Origin: an uncultured Opitutales bacterium
GTDB taxonomy: Bacteria > Verrucomicrobiota > Verrucomicrobiia > Opitutales > Intestinicryptomonadaceae
Assembly (NCBI GenBank): GCA_900548185.1
Contig: URJJ01000024.1
Coordinates: 1-43,215 of the forward strand
Length of the DNA: 43,215 nucleotides
Direction: 5' to 3'
The notes beneath the pieces were generated by a model, which saw nothing but the letters and a program-made list of their open reading frames with translations, did not search any database and was not told the origin of the DNA. The position numbers were made by a program, and so were the translations under genes. This document shows, piece by piece, positions 33,516-41,973 of this stretch; the stretch's first letter is position 1, and the number at the start of each line of letters is the position of its first letter.

Positions 33516-34685
33516 TCAGCTCATTTTTGCGGCGGCCTTGAGTTCGGCGGCCTTGTCGGTGTTTTCCCACGGGAGGTCCTTCTTTGTGAAGTGGCCGTAG
33601 TTCGTGGTTTTCCTGTAAATGGGGGCGAGGAGGCCGAGCTGGCTTATGATGTCGGCCGGCTTGAAGGAGAACACCTTCTTCACCGCCTCCACGAGCTTTT
33701 CCTCGGGAACCCTGCCGGTTCCGAAGGTTTCGATTGCAATGGAAAGCGGATGCGGGTAGCCGATGGCGTATGCGGCCTGTATTTCGCAGGAGTCGGCGAG
33801 GCCGGCTGCGACGATGTTCTTTGCCACCCAGCGGCACATGTATGCCGCCGAGCGGTCGACCTTGGAGGGGTCCTTGCCGGAGAAGGCCCCGCCGCCGTGG
33901 CGCCCCATGCCGCCGTAGGAGTCGACGATTATCTTGCGCCCGGTAAGACCGGAGTCGCCCTGGGGGCCGCCCACTACGAACTTGCCCGTGGGGTTTATCA
34001 GAAACTGCGTCCCGGAGTCTATCAGCTTTTTGGGCAGCACCTTCCTTATGATTTTTTCGACCATGTACTTTTCAATTTCGTCATGGCTTGCGTCCGCGGA
34101 GTGCTGCGTGGATATAACGACGTTTTCGATGCGCGCCGGCTTGCCGTCCCTGTATTCGACGGCCACCTGGCTTTTGCAGTCGGGGCGCAGCCACTTGGGG
34201 CCCTTGCCCTTGCGCTGCTTTGCAAGCTCCGTAAGTATCCTGTGGGCGAACATGACCGGGGCGGGCATGAGCTCGGGGGTTTCGTTTGTGGCGTAGCCGA
34301 ACATTATGCCCTGGTCGCCCGCGCCCTGCTCGGCGGTCTTTTTGCCCTTCGCCTTGCGCGCATCGACGCCCTGGGCTATGTCGGGCGACTGCTTGGTGAG
34401 GAGGTTTGTCACGAAAACCTTGTCGGCGTGGAACACGTCGTCGTCGTTTGTGTATCCGATTTCGCGTATCGCCTGGCGCACTATCTTTTCGTAGTCGAGC
34501 ACGGCCTTTGTGGTGATTTCGCCGGCGAGGACGACGCAGTTGCTCTTTACGAGCGTCTCGCAGGCCACGCGGCTCGCCGGATCCTGTTCGAGGCAGGCGT
34601 CGAGCACGCTGTCTGAAATGTAGTCGGCCACTTTGTCTGGGTGGCCTTCGCCAACCGATTCTGATGAGAATACGTAGTTTTTCAT
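33516..34685 (-). CDS. metK: S-adenosylmethionine synthetase
   Basis: MetK makes SAM from methionine and ATP and releases phosphate and pyrophosphate. The 389-residue protein starts with SSESVGEGHPDKVADYISD, containing the metal and substrate residues. It has the GAGDQGIMFGYATNE block, the phosphate-binding GGAFSGKDPSKVDRSAAY and QAAYAIGYPHPLSI near the C-terminus. Length is normal. ATG 34685 is clear. The gene is the first of metK-ahcY. Its leader (34686-34800) contains a strong GC hairpin about 30 bases upstream of the start codon and an AT-rich segment that may hold the promoter, so control by the leader is possible. No known SAM riboswitch class was recognised there. Confidence 0.99.
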   Translation of the reverse strand: MKNYVFSSESVGEGHPDKVADYISDSVLDACLEQDPASRVACETLVKSNCVVLAGEITTKAVLDYEKIVRQAIREIGYTNDDDVFHADKVFVTNLLTKQSPDIAQGVDARKAKGKKTAEQGAGDQGIMFGYATNETPELMPAPVMFAHRILTELAKQRKGKGPKWLRPDCKSQVAVEYRDGKPARIENVVISTQHSADASHDEIEKYMVEKIIRKVLPKKLIDSGTQFLINPTGKFVVGGPQGDSGLTGRKIIVDSYGGMGRHGGGAFSGKDPSKVDRSAAYMCRWVAKNIVAAGLADSCEIQAAYAIGYPHPLSIAIETFGTGRVPEEKLVEAVKKVFSFKPADIISQLGLLAPIYRKTTNYGHFTKKDLPWENTDKAAELKAAAKMS

Positions 34686-34712
34686 ATTATGGTTTTTTGT
34701 AAAATTGGCGGC

Positions 34713-34737
34713 GCGCGCCCGGGAAGCCCGGACGCGC
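34713..34737 (-). promoter_or_regulatory. strong hairpin in the metK leader
   Basis: Read on the minus strand, GCGCGTCCGGG-CTT-CCCGGGCGCGC is an 11-bp stem with one G-T pair. It lies about 30 bases upstream of the metK ATG. It is not followed by a T-tract long enough to be a standard terminator (AATTTTAC). Upstream, TTTACA then TAGAAA at 16 bases could be a weak sigma70-type promoter. A role as a regulatory leader is inference; no known riboswitch consensus is matched. Confidence 0.45.
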
Positions 34738-34818
34738 CCGATGTAATAATAATCCGAACTTTCTATCAGGCCGGAAATTTTTGTAAAGTAAAATAGAGCG
34801 GCCCCGCCTGGCGGCGCG

Positions 34819-35580
34819 TCAGCTTCCGGGCGTCCCGTCCCGTCCGCCGCGCAGCTCGGGGGCCAGCATTTCCTCCATCCCGAGGCCCGTTGCCTTTTTT
34901 ATGTCGGAAAAGACCCCGAACATCGCGGCCGCCGTCACCAGCATGCAGGGCGCCAGCACGGCCAGGTACGAAACCCAGGTCATTTTGCCCACCTGCGCGT
35001 TGAATTCCGCGCCGCTCGACGGTCCCGTGAATATGCTTTTTGCCAGAAAGAACTGTATGGCGGCGCTCAGGAAAAACGACACCGCAACGAGGACGGTCGC
35101 CTTTTTGAAGGCCGACGCGATGCCCGCCTCCGAGCCGCGCTCGCGGGCCCGGGCGGCCACGAGGTCCACGTCAAGCAGGGCGTCGTTGAAAAGCAGGGCG
35201 CGCGCGAGGGGCTTTTTCGTGAATGCAGAAGCGAGCACCGCAAGCCCCAGCGCTGCGGGCACCCCGGCCTCCTTTGCTATCATCCATTCGCGCGACAGCT
35301 CGAACAGGCCGACGGTGCCTGTCAGCAGCACGTTCAGCACGCCGAACAGGGAGAATATGTTCCACCTGCGCCTCGAAAGCAGGTCCCACAGCCCGTAAGC
35401 CATCGGGAAGGACAGGGCGGCCGCGAAAAACCATACGGGCTTCACGGCGCCCTCCGCAACCGCCCCGGACGCCTCCAGCCACTTTTCGGCCTTTGTCAGT
35501 ATCAGGGCGGGCAGCACGATGTTCAGGCCGAGGTTGAGCCAGAAGCTCTCCCGCTTCGCTTCGCGTTTTTGCCGTGGCAT
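34819..35580 (-). CDS. VC0807-type integral membrane protein
   Basis: This 253-residue membrane protein has about five hydrophobic segments: NLGLNIVLPALIL (~17-29), VWFFAAALSFPMAYGLWDLL (~49-68), LFGVLNVLLTGTVGLF, AALGLAVLASAF and VLVAVSFFLSAAIQFFL, with a sixth, SYLAVLAPCMLVTAAAM, near the C-terminus. The order NLG...P...YGLWDLLSRRRWN...LNVLLTGTVGLFEL...KEAGVPAALG...KKPLA matches the VC0807 family, whose function is unknown. It begins four bases before the stop of the ArnT-like gene region (stop at 35584) and is read in the same direction, so the two form an operon. Its association with a glycosyltransferase hints at an envelope role but proves nothing. Confidence 0.8.
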   Translation of the reverse strand: MPRQKREAKRESFWLNLGLNIVLPALILTKAEKWLEASGAVAEGAVKPVWFFAAALSFPMAYGLWDLLSRRRWNIFSLFGVLNVLLTGTVGLFELSREWMIAKEAGVPAALGLAVLASAFTKKPLARALLFNDALLDVDLVAARARERGSEAGIASAFKKATVLVAVSFFLSAAIQFFLAKSIFTGPSSGAEFNAQVGKMTWVSYLAVLAPCMLVTAAAMFGVFSDIKKATGLGMEEMLAPELRGGRDGTPGS

Positions 35581-35583
35581 TTC

Positions 35584-37368
35584 CTATTCGGGCTTTTCGG
35601 TGTGGTAGAGGGAGAGCTTGCCGTGGTCTGCGAGCTTTTTGAGGCGTTCGGAGCCCGGCAGCCGCCCCGCGACCCGCTTGTAGGATTCGCGGTGGAATAC
35701 GATGAAGCATTCGGATTTCGACATGGCCTCCGAAAATTCCGCGTCGTCCAGATAGCGGCTCTCATGCTTTTCCCGCTCGCGGTTGAAGCCGAAGGCCTGC
35801 TCCTCCGTCGGGCCCTTGTAAACGCTTATCACGCGCCCCAGCCATACGGGAAGGTCCTGGGCCTCGTTGTAGCATTCGGACGCTATGATTTTCGCCTCGG
35901 GAGAGGCTTTCTGCATGATTATTTTTGCAAACTCCTCGGTGTCCGGGCGCTGGAGGTGGCTCCCGAGCGGGTTGAAGCAGAAGAGAAACAGCGCTATCGC
36001 CGCAAACAGTGAAAACGTTCCCGCGTGCGGCCTGCGCTTCAGTATGAAGTACAGCGTCACGAGCGAGCCGCACAGCAGGAATATCCCGAGCGCCCCAAAG
36101 CATATCATGGCGCTTTCCGGGTTCAGAATCTTTCCCTTTGCCGAAAAGTGGGCAAAGAGCGGCACAACGGCGACTGCGGCCGCGAGCCCGAGGCCGACGA
36201 GGGTGTACGCCTCGGGGCGGAGCCTGTATTTTTCGGGGGCGTCCCACACCTTTGCAAGCAGCCTTCCCACAATCACCGCAAGCGCCGGGTATATCGGCAG
36301 TATGTACGGCAGCAGCTTGGACTTGGAAATCGAGAAAAACAGCAGCACAAAGGCTATCCACACGCACAGGAATATGAATTCCGGATTGGACGCCTTAAGC
36401 TTCGCCCATCCGCCCGCCGCGGCGTTTCGCACTGCCCTGGGCAGCAGGACTATCCACGGGATGAACCCCACTGGCGCGAAGGCGAAGAAAAACCAGAACG
36501 GCTGGTAGCGGTGGCTCGTCTCGGCGTCGAGGTAGCGGAGGAAGTGCTCGTTTATGAAGTAGTACCAGGCGAAGCCCTGGCCCTCGGGATTCTTTGAAAA
36601 CATCCCTTCGGCGCCTTCGAGCGGCGGGTTTGCGGCCGCCGCCAGAACGTGCCACGGAACGGCTATTGCGGCGAATACCGCAAGCCCTGCGGCCCACCAT
36701 GCAAGGTCGCTTTTCCTGACAGACCTCAGCGAGGAAACCGGGCCGGTCAGCATGAGGTACAGGAAGGCCACGCACCCGGGAATCAGGATTCCTATGAGGC
36801 CCTTTGTCATTACCGCCAGCGCGGAAAACGCGAACGCCGAAATCCAGAACGCCCCCCTCTTTGCCGCGCTCTCCCTCTCCCGCCAGGCGAGCATGAACGA
36901 AAATAGCGCGCCGGTTATGAATACGGAAACTGTCATGTCGAGGGTTATGATGTTGCCCATCGCGTAGTAAAAGAGCGTCGTGGCGAGCACCGCCGCAGAA
37001 AACAGGCCGGCTTTGCGCCCGTACGTCCACGCCGCCGCCAGGTAGGTCAGCACGATTCCCAACACCGCCATCGCCGAATTTGGCAGCCTGAGCGACATCC
37101 TGTTTACTCCGAACGCCTCGATGGAGGTGGCCTGCATCCAGTAAAATAGCGGCGGCTTGTAGAAGTACTGGACGCCGTTTAGGCGAGGCGTCACCCAGTC
37201 CCCGGTCTCTGCCATTTCCCTGGGGATTTCGCTGTACCTGCCCTCGTCGGGGCTGGCCAGGGGGCGCGTGAATGACAGCGAGAAGTAAAACGCCATGCAG
37301 AGGATGGCGATGATTGCGACGTCGGCCAGGCGCGGACGTCCTTTGCGGGGGGATGGCAGGGTTTCCAT
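35584..37368 (-). CDS. ArnT-like glycosyltransferase (GT83/PMT superfamily)
   Basis: This is an integral membrane GT-C glycosyltransferase. ArnT transfers 4-amino-4-deoxyarabinose from undecaprenyl phosphate to lipid A; relatives use other undecaprenyl-linked sugars. The 594-residue sequence begins with a cytoplasmic stretch, then a membrane helix. The periplasmic loop follows: ASPDEGRYSEIPREMAETGD (the DE catalytic-type acidic residues), WVTPRLNGVQYF and YKPPLFYWMQA. About a dozen hydrophobic segments follow, and the last ~130 residues form a soluble C-terminal domain. The family order is clear, although the exact donor and acceptor are not. It is the first gene of a two-gene unit with the VC0807 protein. 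With kdsA it supports a Gram-negative, lipid A-bearing outer membrane. Confidence 0.85.
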   Translation of the reverse strand: METLPSPRKGRPRLADVAIIAILCMAFYFSLSFTRPLASPDEGRYSEIPREMAETGDWVTPRLNGVQYFYKPPLFYWMQATSIEAFGVNRMSLRLPNSAMAVLGIVLTYLAAAWTYGRKAGLFSAAVLATTLFYYAMGNIITLDMTVSVFITGALFSFMLAWRERESAAKRGAFWISAFAFSALAVMTKGLIGILIPGCVAFLYLMLTGPVSSLRSVRKSDLAWWAAGLAVFAAIAVPWHVLAAAANPPLEGAEGMFSKNPEGQGFAWYYFINEHFLRYLDAETSHRYQPFWFFFAFAPVGFIPWIVLLPRAVRNAAAGGWAKLKASNPEFIFLCVWIAFVLLFFSISKSKLLPYILPIYPALAVIVGRLLAKVWDAPEKYRLRPEAYTLVGLGLAAAVAVVPLFAHFSAKGKILNPESAMICFGALGIFLLCGSLVTLYFILKRRPHAGTFSLFAAIALFLFCFNPLGSHLQRPDTEEFAKIIMQKASPEAKIIASECYNEAQDLPVWLGRVISVYKGPTEEQAFGFNREREKHESRYLDDAEFSEAMSKSECFIVFHRESYKRVAGRLPGSERLKKLADHGKLSLYHTEKPE

Positions 37369-37789
37369 ATTAGAAGTCTTTGCGCCGTTATGAAGCGCAT
37401 TTTCGACACTACTATATGGAGGCCCCGCCTTTGCTCCGCAAGATATAATATATTAAAATCGCCTGCTAAAAAGCATGGGCGCGGAAGCCCCGCCCGTCCC
37501 CGCCGCGCGGAAAAAATGGCGACGCCGCTCCTCCACTGCATTTTTGCGGCTTTGGCCCAGGGAGGCTTCCGCCTTGGGCGGGCCTTTCCGCGCGCTGCCC
37601 GCCCGGGCGGAAAGTTTTAAGCTCCGGCCCGGCCCGCTTGCGCTGCGCGGAATTTTTCCGGTATCGCTCCTGCGGGCAAAATCCGGCCTCAGGGCTTTTT
37701 GCGCCCGGCAATATCGCGCAATCCCGGGCGGCCCGCCGTTTAAAGCTCCGCCGTTTGGGGCGTTCGGGCGCGCGCGGTTCGCTTGTGCA
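37369..37789. other. non-coding gap upstream of the ArnT-like gene
   Basis: About 420 bases with no supported gene. It is GC-rich from 37470 to 37790 with several short inverted stretches (for instance CGCCCGGGCGG near 37604). The AT-rich part, 37380-37460, may contain the promoter for the ArnT-like gene, but no clear -35/-10 pair was identified. Confidence 0.5.
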
Positions 37790-37819
37790 AAAAAAAGCGC
37801 CTCCCCCTGGGGAAGGCGC
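37790..37819 (-). terminator. rho-independent terminator of gdhA
   Basis: On the minus strand, GCGCCTTCCCC-AGG-GGGAGGCGC forms a GC-rich stem of about nine pairs (one base bulged), followed by eight T (37789-37796). It is located about 20 bases after the gdhA stop. Confidence 0.85.
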
Positions 37820-37839
37820 AGGTTTTTCGTCGGAGCCGC

Positions 37840-39183
37840 TCAGACGTTCTGGGCAATCATGGCGTCGGCCACCTTCTTGAAGCCGGCGATGTTTGCGCCG
37901 TTTACGAGGTTGCCGGGGGTGCCCACCTCTTCCGCCGCTTCCGCCGCGTTCTTGTGGATGGCGCGCATGATGTTGTGGAGCTTTTCGTCAACCTCCTCGC
38001 GCGACCAGCCGAGGCGTATTGCGTTCTGGGACATTTCGAGGCCGGAAGTGGCGACGCCGCCCGCGTTCGCGGCCTTGGCCGGGCCGTAGTGTATGCCGCT
38101 TTCGACGTAGAGCTTTATCGCATCGTTTGTCGAGGGCATGTTCGCGCCTTCTGAAACGCACATGCAGCCGTTTTCAAGCAGCGCCTTCGCGTCGGCCAGC
38201 TCGATTTCGTTCTGCGTTGCGGAGGGCATGGCGATGTCGGCCTTCACGAGGCCCCACGGGCGCTTGCCCTCTGCGTATTTGGCGTTCTTGAAGGTCTTGA
38301 CGTATTCGCTCATCCTGCCGCGCCTGTTGTTCTTGAGGTCCATGACAAACGCGAGCTTTTCGGCGTCGAAGCCGTCCTCGTCGATGACGGTGCCGTTGGA
38401 GTCGGACATCGAAAGGGGCTTTGCGCCGCACTGGATGAGCTTTTCAACGGTGTACTGGGCGACGTTGCCGGAGCCCGAAACCAGGACGCGCTTGCCTTCG
38501 AGGGTGTCGTTCTTTGTCGCGAGCATTTCCTGCGCGAAATAGACGTTGCCGTAGCCCGTCGCTTCCGGGCGAATGAGGGAGCCGCCCCAGGAGAGGCCCT
38601 TGCCGGTGAGCACGCTGTCGTAGGAGTTCCTTATCCTCTTGTACTGGCCGAAGAGGAAGCCGATTTCGCGCCCGCCGACGCCTATGTCGCCCGCAGGGAT
38701 GTCGGTGTCCGGGCCGATGTGGCGCTGGAGCTCGGTCATGAAGCTGCGGCAGAACGAGCGCACCTCGTTGTCGGACTTGCCCTTGGGGTCGAAGTCCGAG
38801 CCGCCCTTGCCGCCGCCCATCGGGAGCGTGGTGAGGGAGTTCTTGAACACCTGCTCAAAGCCGAGGAACTTGAGTATGCCGAGGTTGACGGAGGGGTGGA
38901 AGCGCAGGCCGCCCTTGTAGGGGCCGATGGCGCTGTTGAACTGGACGCGGTAGCCCTGGTTTACGTGAAGGACGCCCTTGTCGTCGAACCACGGCACCTG
39001 GAAGAGTATGACCCTCTCCGGGACCACCATTCTTTCGAGCACCTTGTTTTCCTCGTATTTCTTGTCCTTTTCGAGTATGAGGCTCAAAGAGGATAGGACT
39101 TCTTCGGCCGCCTGGAGGAATTCCTTTTCCCAGGGCTGCTTCCTGTTGAGGTCTTCCAAGACCCTTGCTACGTAGCTGTTCAT
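37840..39183 (-). CDS. gdhA: NADP-specific glutamate dehydrogenase
   Basis: GdhA links ammonia to 2-oxoglutarate and makes glutamate in the cytoplasm, usually with NADPH. The 447-residue sequence contains FQVPWFDDKGVLHVNQGYRV, PYKGGLRFHPSVNLGILKFL, the catalytic MGGGKGGSDFDPKGKS, IPAGDIGVGGREIGFLFGQY and the nucleotide-binding VLVSGSGNVAQYT. Length and motifs fit the hexameric small-subunit class. I chose ATG 39183 because the family begins there; the frame is open upstream to 39495 with low-complexity sequence. It is monocistronic with a strong terminator and divergent from the PEGA-domain gene, sharing a roughly 330-base upstream region. The assimilatory NADP type is typical of cells growing at high ammonia. 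Confidence 0.97.
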   Translation of the reverse strand: MNSYVARVLEDLNRKQPWEKEFLQAAEEVLSSLSLILEKDKKYEENKVLERMVVPERVILFQVPWFDDKGVLHVNQGYRVQFNSAIGPYKGGLRFHPSVNLGILKFLGFEQVFKNSLTTLPMGGGKGGSDFDPKGKSDNEVRSFCRSFMTELQRHIGPDTDIPAGDIGVGGREIGFLFGQYKRIRNSYDSVLTGKGLSWGGSLIRPEATGYGNVYFAQEMLATKNDTLEGKRVLVSGSGNVAQYTVEKLIQCGAKPLSMSDSNGTVIDEDGFDAEKLAFVMDLKNNRRGRMSEYVKTFKNAKYAEGKRPWGLVKADIAMPSATQNEIELADAKALLENGCMCVSEGANMPSTNDAIKLYVESGIHYGPAKAANAGGVATSGLEMSQNAIRLGWSREEVDEKLHNIMRAIHKNAAEAAEEVGTPGNLVNGANIAGFKKVADAMIAQNV

Positions 39184-39509
39184 ATTCTTATATAATAATG
39201 GTTTGGATGTTTTCGCCTGTTGCGATTGACGGTGGAGCTTCCCGCAAGGGGTCTGCTTAGTCAAAATTTTTTTTCTGCGGCCTTCAAATTTGTGCCTGAA
39301 AGTTACATTTTTGTATAAATTGGGCGCATTTTTGGGGGCTTTTTCCGGGCGTGCGGGGGAATTCCGGACTCTTGGCGCTTGACGCGGGGGCGCATTTTGG
39401 CGAATATCCATACAAATACGGCGCGCCGCGCCATTTTCGCGCTTGCCGCGCATATTTTGCGCCAGGCGGAACCCTGCGGGGGCGCGCCGTGTCAAAAACT
39501 CTTCAAGAT
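39184..39509. other. divergent promoter region between gdhA and the PEGA-domain gene
   Basis: No gene is supported. The part next to gdhA is AT-rich (TTATATAATAATGG near 39187) and probably holds its promoter. The right half is GC-rich. Confidence 0.5.
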
Positions 39510-40130
39510 ATGCAGCACAAAGGACTCACCTACACCTTGAGCGCGATATTCGTGCTCGCAGTAATGATGGCCATAATCGCGTTCAGCCTAAGCCCGGCCG
39601 CCAGGGTTGTGAGGCTTGAAAGCTACCCGTCCGGGGCCATCGTCAGTATCGACGGCGAACCCATAGGAAAGACGCCGCTTTTGCTCGACGAGGTATTCTT
39701 CAAAAGGCGCGGGGTCGACTACGAGGGGGCGCCGCTTTTGCGCATCTTCTATCCGTCCCCCGAGGGGATCCTGCTATCGGGCGACGGCTCTCAGATGCTC
39801 CTTTCCTTCTCCCTCCCGACGAGGGCGGGGTCCGTTCCGGAAATCTTTGAAACAACCGGGAGCGCGGCTACCGAAACCCCGCAGAAAGTCGGCGCATTTT
39901 TGTCGTTTTCCGATTCCGACAGAATTATCGTCGCCTTCGATTACGCCAAGATGCCGCGCCTCGACTTTGAAACCAAGGCTTTGGCCGACGCCATAGTATT
40001 CGCCCCCGCCTCTGACGCCGTGGGCCTTCAGGAGATGGGCGAATACAAGTCTTTTAAAATCGCCCAGCCTTCGTCGGTGCGCATTGCCGCCCCCGCGAAA
40101 AAGGCCCCTGCCGGGGGACAGGCAAAGTAG
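39510..40130 (+). CDS. PEGA-domain membrane-anchored protein
   Basis: The ~206-residue protein has an N-terminal signal-anchor helix (about residues 8-29, YTLSAIFVLAVMMAIIAFSL). A PEGA domain follows (about 34-70): VVRLESYPSGAIVSIDGEPIGKTPLLL, in which the P-x-G-A pattern names the family. PEGA domains are short beta-sandwich modules on envelope or secreted proteins, often near carbohydrate-binding functions. The remainder has no recognised motif and ends in a Lys/Ala/Pro-rich tail. I chose the ATG at 39510; a GTG at 39489, seven codons upstream, is an alternative, preceded by a G-rich stretch. No operon is evident. The protein is expected on the outer face of the inner membrane. Confidence 0.7.
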   Translation: MQHKGLTYTLSAIFVLAVMMAIIAFSLSPAARVVRLESYPSGAIVSIDGEPIGKTPLLLDEVFFKRRGVDYEGAPLLRIFYPSPEGILLSGDGSQMLLSFSLPTRAGSVPEIFETTGSAATETPQKVGAFLSFSDSDRIIVAFDYAKMPRLDFETKALADAIVFAPASDAVGLQEMGEYKSFKIAQPSSVRIAAPAKKAPAGGQAK

Positions 40131-40406
40131 CCCGCCCGGGGGGGGCGCACTTTTCGCCGCCTTGGCTTTACCGCGTTCCGAAAACATTGCGGCGGCCGCC
40201 CCTCCGGGGAGTGCGGGTAGCGTATGCGCCGCGCCAAACAGTCCGCCCGGGCATGTCCCCGAAGTGTTCGTCCCCGCGAATGTAGGCCGATAAAAATGCT
40301 TGAAAGGCGCGCCCCGCCATACAGACTCTCTATCCGTTGATGCGGCTGGTCCGCGTCCCGCCGTCAGGGGCGGATTTTTAACACTCACAAAAAAGGCGTG
40401 GAAATT
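40131..40406. other. GC-rich spacer between the PEGA and secreted-protein genes
   Basis: No gene is supported here. A G-run lies at 40140-40147. The last 60 bases before 40407 contain an AGGCGTGGA stretch that may serve as the ribosome site of the next gene. Confidence 0.5.
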
Positions 40407-41366
40407 ATGAGGATTTTTCTGGCAATTCTGGCCGCAGCTATCGCGGCCGAACCGCTGTTTGCGGCCAGGGCGAAGGAGCCTGTCGTGATAACAAACTGCC
40501 GCGCCTTCGCCGCGCGCAGCGATTCGCTCAGCCGCACCGCCATCGCCGGACGCTTCTGCGACTCCGTCCAGGGCGATTGCGACGACGTAAACAAGGTGGG
40601 CTTCAACCAGGTCGTGTCCGTCTCCGGCCTTGGCCGCAACGGGGGCGCGATTTTTGAAATGCGCGCATTCTACCCCGACGGGGCCTCCTATCCCTATTGG
40701 CTGAAGGTTGTCCAGCCGCGCGAAACCGGCGCGCCGTGCGAACTGTGGGCTTCCTCCTCCCCGGATTTCGGCCGTGGCACCTACGCAGTCGCAGTCTCCG
40801 ACGCGGACAAGGCCGGCTTCTACTCCGTCTTTGCGGAGGCCGCCTGCGCCCCCGGGGTCGTGCCCGAAATTTTGTATTCCCTCGGCTTTGCGGACATCCC
40901 CGACGGGGCCTTGAGAGCAAGGGATGCCGAGCTTTTAAAAGTGCTGGAAGCCGTCCTCGGCGGCAGCGAGGGCTATACGTCCGAATTTGCAGCCTCCGCC
41001 GAATGGTCCGACCCGCAAAAGCGCGCTTCAGCCCTGGCCGAGCTGCGCGACTACATCATTGAAAACGCCCGCTATTCGGGTATCGACGGCTCAATGGCCC
41101 CCGGCCCCCGCGAATTTGCCGACAGCCTCCGCCGCGCTTCGGACGCTTGCATGGCCCGCGCTTCCGCTGCGGGGCGCGCCGGGCTCTGCTCGGTTTACGC
41201 ACTCGACAACGCCTCGTTTGAAAAGGCCGCAAGCCTCGGTGTCGGCCGACGCCCGGCCCCATGCGCCGCCCCCTGCGCTTCAGACGCCCCCGCGCCCGCC
41301 CGCCGCGTGCATCATGTGCGCTCAAGCGTTCTCAAAAACCGCCCCCTGCATTTGGCCCCCCGCTAA
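40407..41366 (+). CDS. secreted hypothetical protein
   Basis: The 319-residue protein is not recognised. Residues 1-22 form a typical signal peptide (MRIFLAILAAAIAAEPLFAA, cleavage likely after AEPLFAA). The mature protein contains paired Cys (about nine in all), suggesting disulphides, and no membrane segment. The last ~60 residues are Pro/Ala/Arg-rich and probably disordered. I chose ATG 40407 because the signal peptide begins there; a GTG three codons upstream is open. Its stop lies only four bases from a tandem array of hairpin-rich units, so those could be part of its 3' untranslated region. Confidence 0.65.
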   Translation: MRIFLAILAAAIAAEPLFAARAKEPVVITNCRAFAARSDSLSRTAIAGRFCDSVQGDCDDVNKVGFNQVVSVSGLGRNGGAIFEMRAFYPDGASYPYWLKVVQPRETGAPCELWASSSPDFGRGTYAVAVSDADKAGFYSVFAEAACAPGVVPEILYSLGFADIPDGALRARDAELLKVLEAVLGGSEGYTSEFAASAEWSDPQKRASALAELRDYIIENARYSGIDGSMAPGPREFADSLRRASDACMARASAAGRAGLCSVYALDNASFEKAASLGVGRRPAPCAAPCASDAPAPARRVHHVRSSVLKNRPLHLAPR

Positions 41367-41369
41367 ACA

Positions 41370-41674
41370 TAAACGTTCCGTTTAATCTAAGATGCTTGCG
41401 CATCTTGAAACGGTGTGCGCCGCCCGAGTCCGGGCGGCTATGGGTTTATCTTTCCGCATTGCCCGGCGGCAATGGCTGGGTGGAGACAATCAAAAGTGTA
41501 TTTTATAGTCTTTTTTAATAAGTAAACGTTCCGTTTAATCTAAGACCAACGTTTCGTTGGATCTAAGATGCTTGCGCATCTTGATACGGCGTGCGCCGCC
41601 CGAGTCCGAGCGGCTGTGAGTTTGTCTTACGCATTGCCTGGCGGCAATGGCTGGGTGGAGACAATCAAGAGTAT
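41370..41674 (+). repeat. tandem pair of hairpin-rich units
   Basis: Unit 1 (41370-41498) and unit 2 (41523-41674) are direct repeats, about 85-90% alike by eye. Each contains AAACG-TTC-CGTTT and AAGATGC-TTGC-GCATCTT. It then has a GCCGCCCG-AGTC-CGGGCGGC-type stem (one pair lost in unit 2) and CATTGCC-CGGC-GGCAATG. Unit 2 has an extra hairpin CCAACG-TTT-CGTTGG. The short spacer ATCTAAGA recurs between the first hairpins. Differences fall mostly in loops and spacers. Confidence 0.88.
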
Positions 41675-41718
41675 GGTTGGGTTAGTATAATCTAGAGTAG
41701 ATTTGATTGTCTTTTTTT
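41370..41718 (+). ncRNA. candidate pair of structured non-coding RNAs
   Basis: Each unit ends in GAGACAATCAA followed by a T-tract. In unit 1 it is GACAATCAAAAGTG...TATAGTC-TTTTTT, with only a short GAC/GTC stem. In unit 2, GACAATCAA (41660-41668) pairs with TTGATTGTC (41703-41711) around a nested AATCTA-GAG-TAGATT stem, and seven T follow. That resembles a rho-independent terminator. A pair of sRNAs or a long 3' UTR element of the secreted-protein gene are both possible. No known RNA family was recognised. Confidence 0.4.
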
Positions 41719-41724
41719 GGGGGG

Positions 41725-41860
41725 TGGCATAGACAGGGGGACGGAAAGCGGATTGGGGGAGATGAAATTTTGCCCGGAGAGGGAATGCCCGATTAAGTTG
41801 CCGCGCAACGCCGCCTGATTTTTCCTCTATTTTGCGGCACTCTAATCTATGTCAGTCCCT
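41725..41860 (+). repeat. dispersed intergenic repeat, copy 8
   Basis: This is the best-preserved forward copy: TGGCATAGACAGGGGGACGG, then GGATTGGGGGAGATGAAATT, core TTGCCGCGCAACGCCGCCTG, right end CACTCTAATCTATGTCAGTC. The ends CATAGAC and CTATGTC pair as imperfect inverted repeats of about 14 bases. It follows the tandem hairpin units. Confidence 0.9.
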
Positions 41861-41973
41861 TTTTTCATTCGCTTTTTGTGGGGCTTCAATCCGGGGCGGT
41901 TTCGCGTTTTTTATATCTTGAGCCGGGTTTGTCTGAGGGGCGGGTTCTTTGACGGCGCGTTTTCGGGGCGGGC

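Larger units (their letters stand above)
41367..41973. other. non-coding region with tandem hairpin units and a dispersed repeat
   Basis: No coding gene is supported. It holds the tandem pair at 41370-41674, a terminator-like structure to 41718, and a full dispersed repeat at 41725-41860. About 110 bases after that repeat lie before the epimerase stop; nothing else is seen in them. Confidence 0.7.

Noticed and set aside
33249..34616. 455-codon open frame on the plus strand
   Set aside because: It is antisense to ahcY and metK, which are certain.
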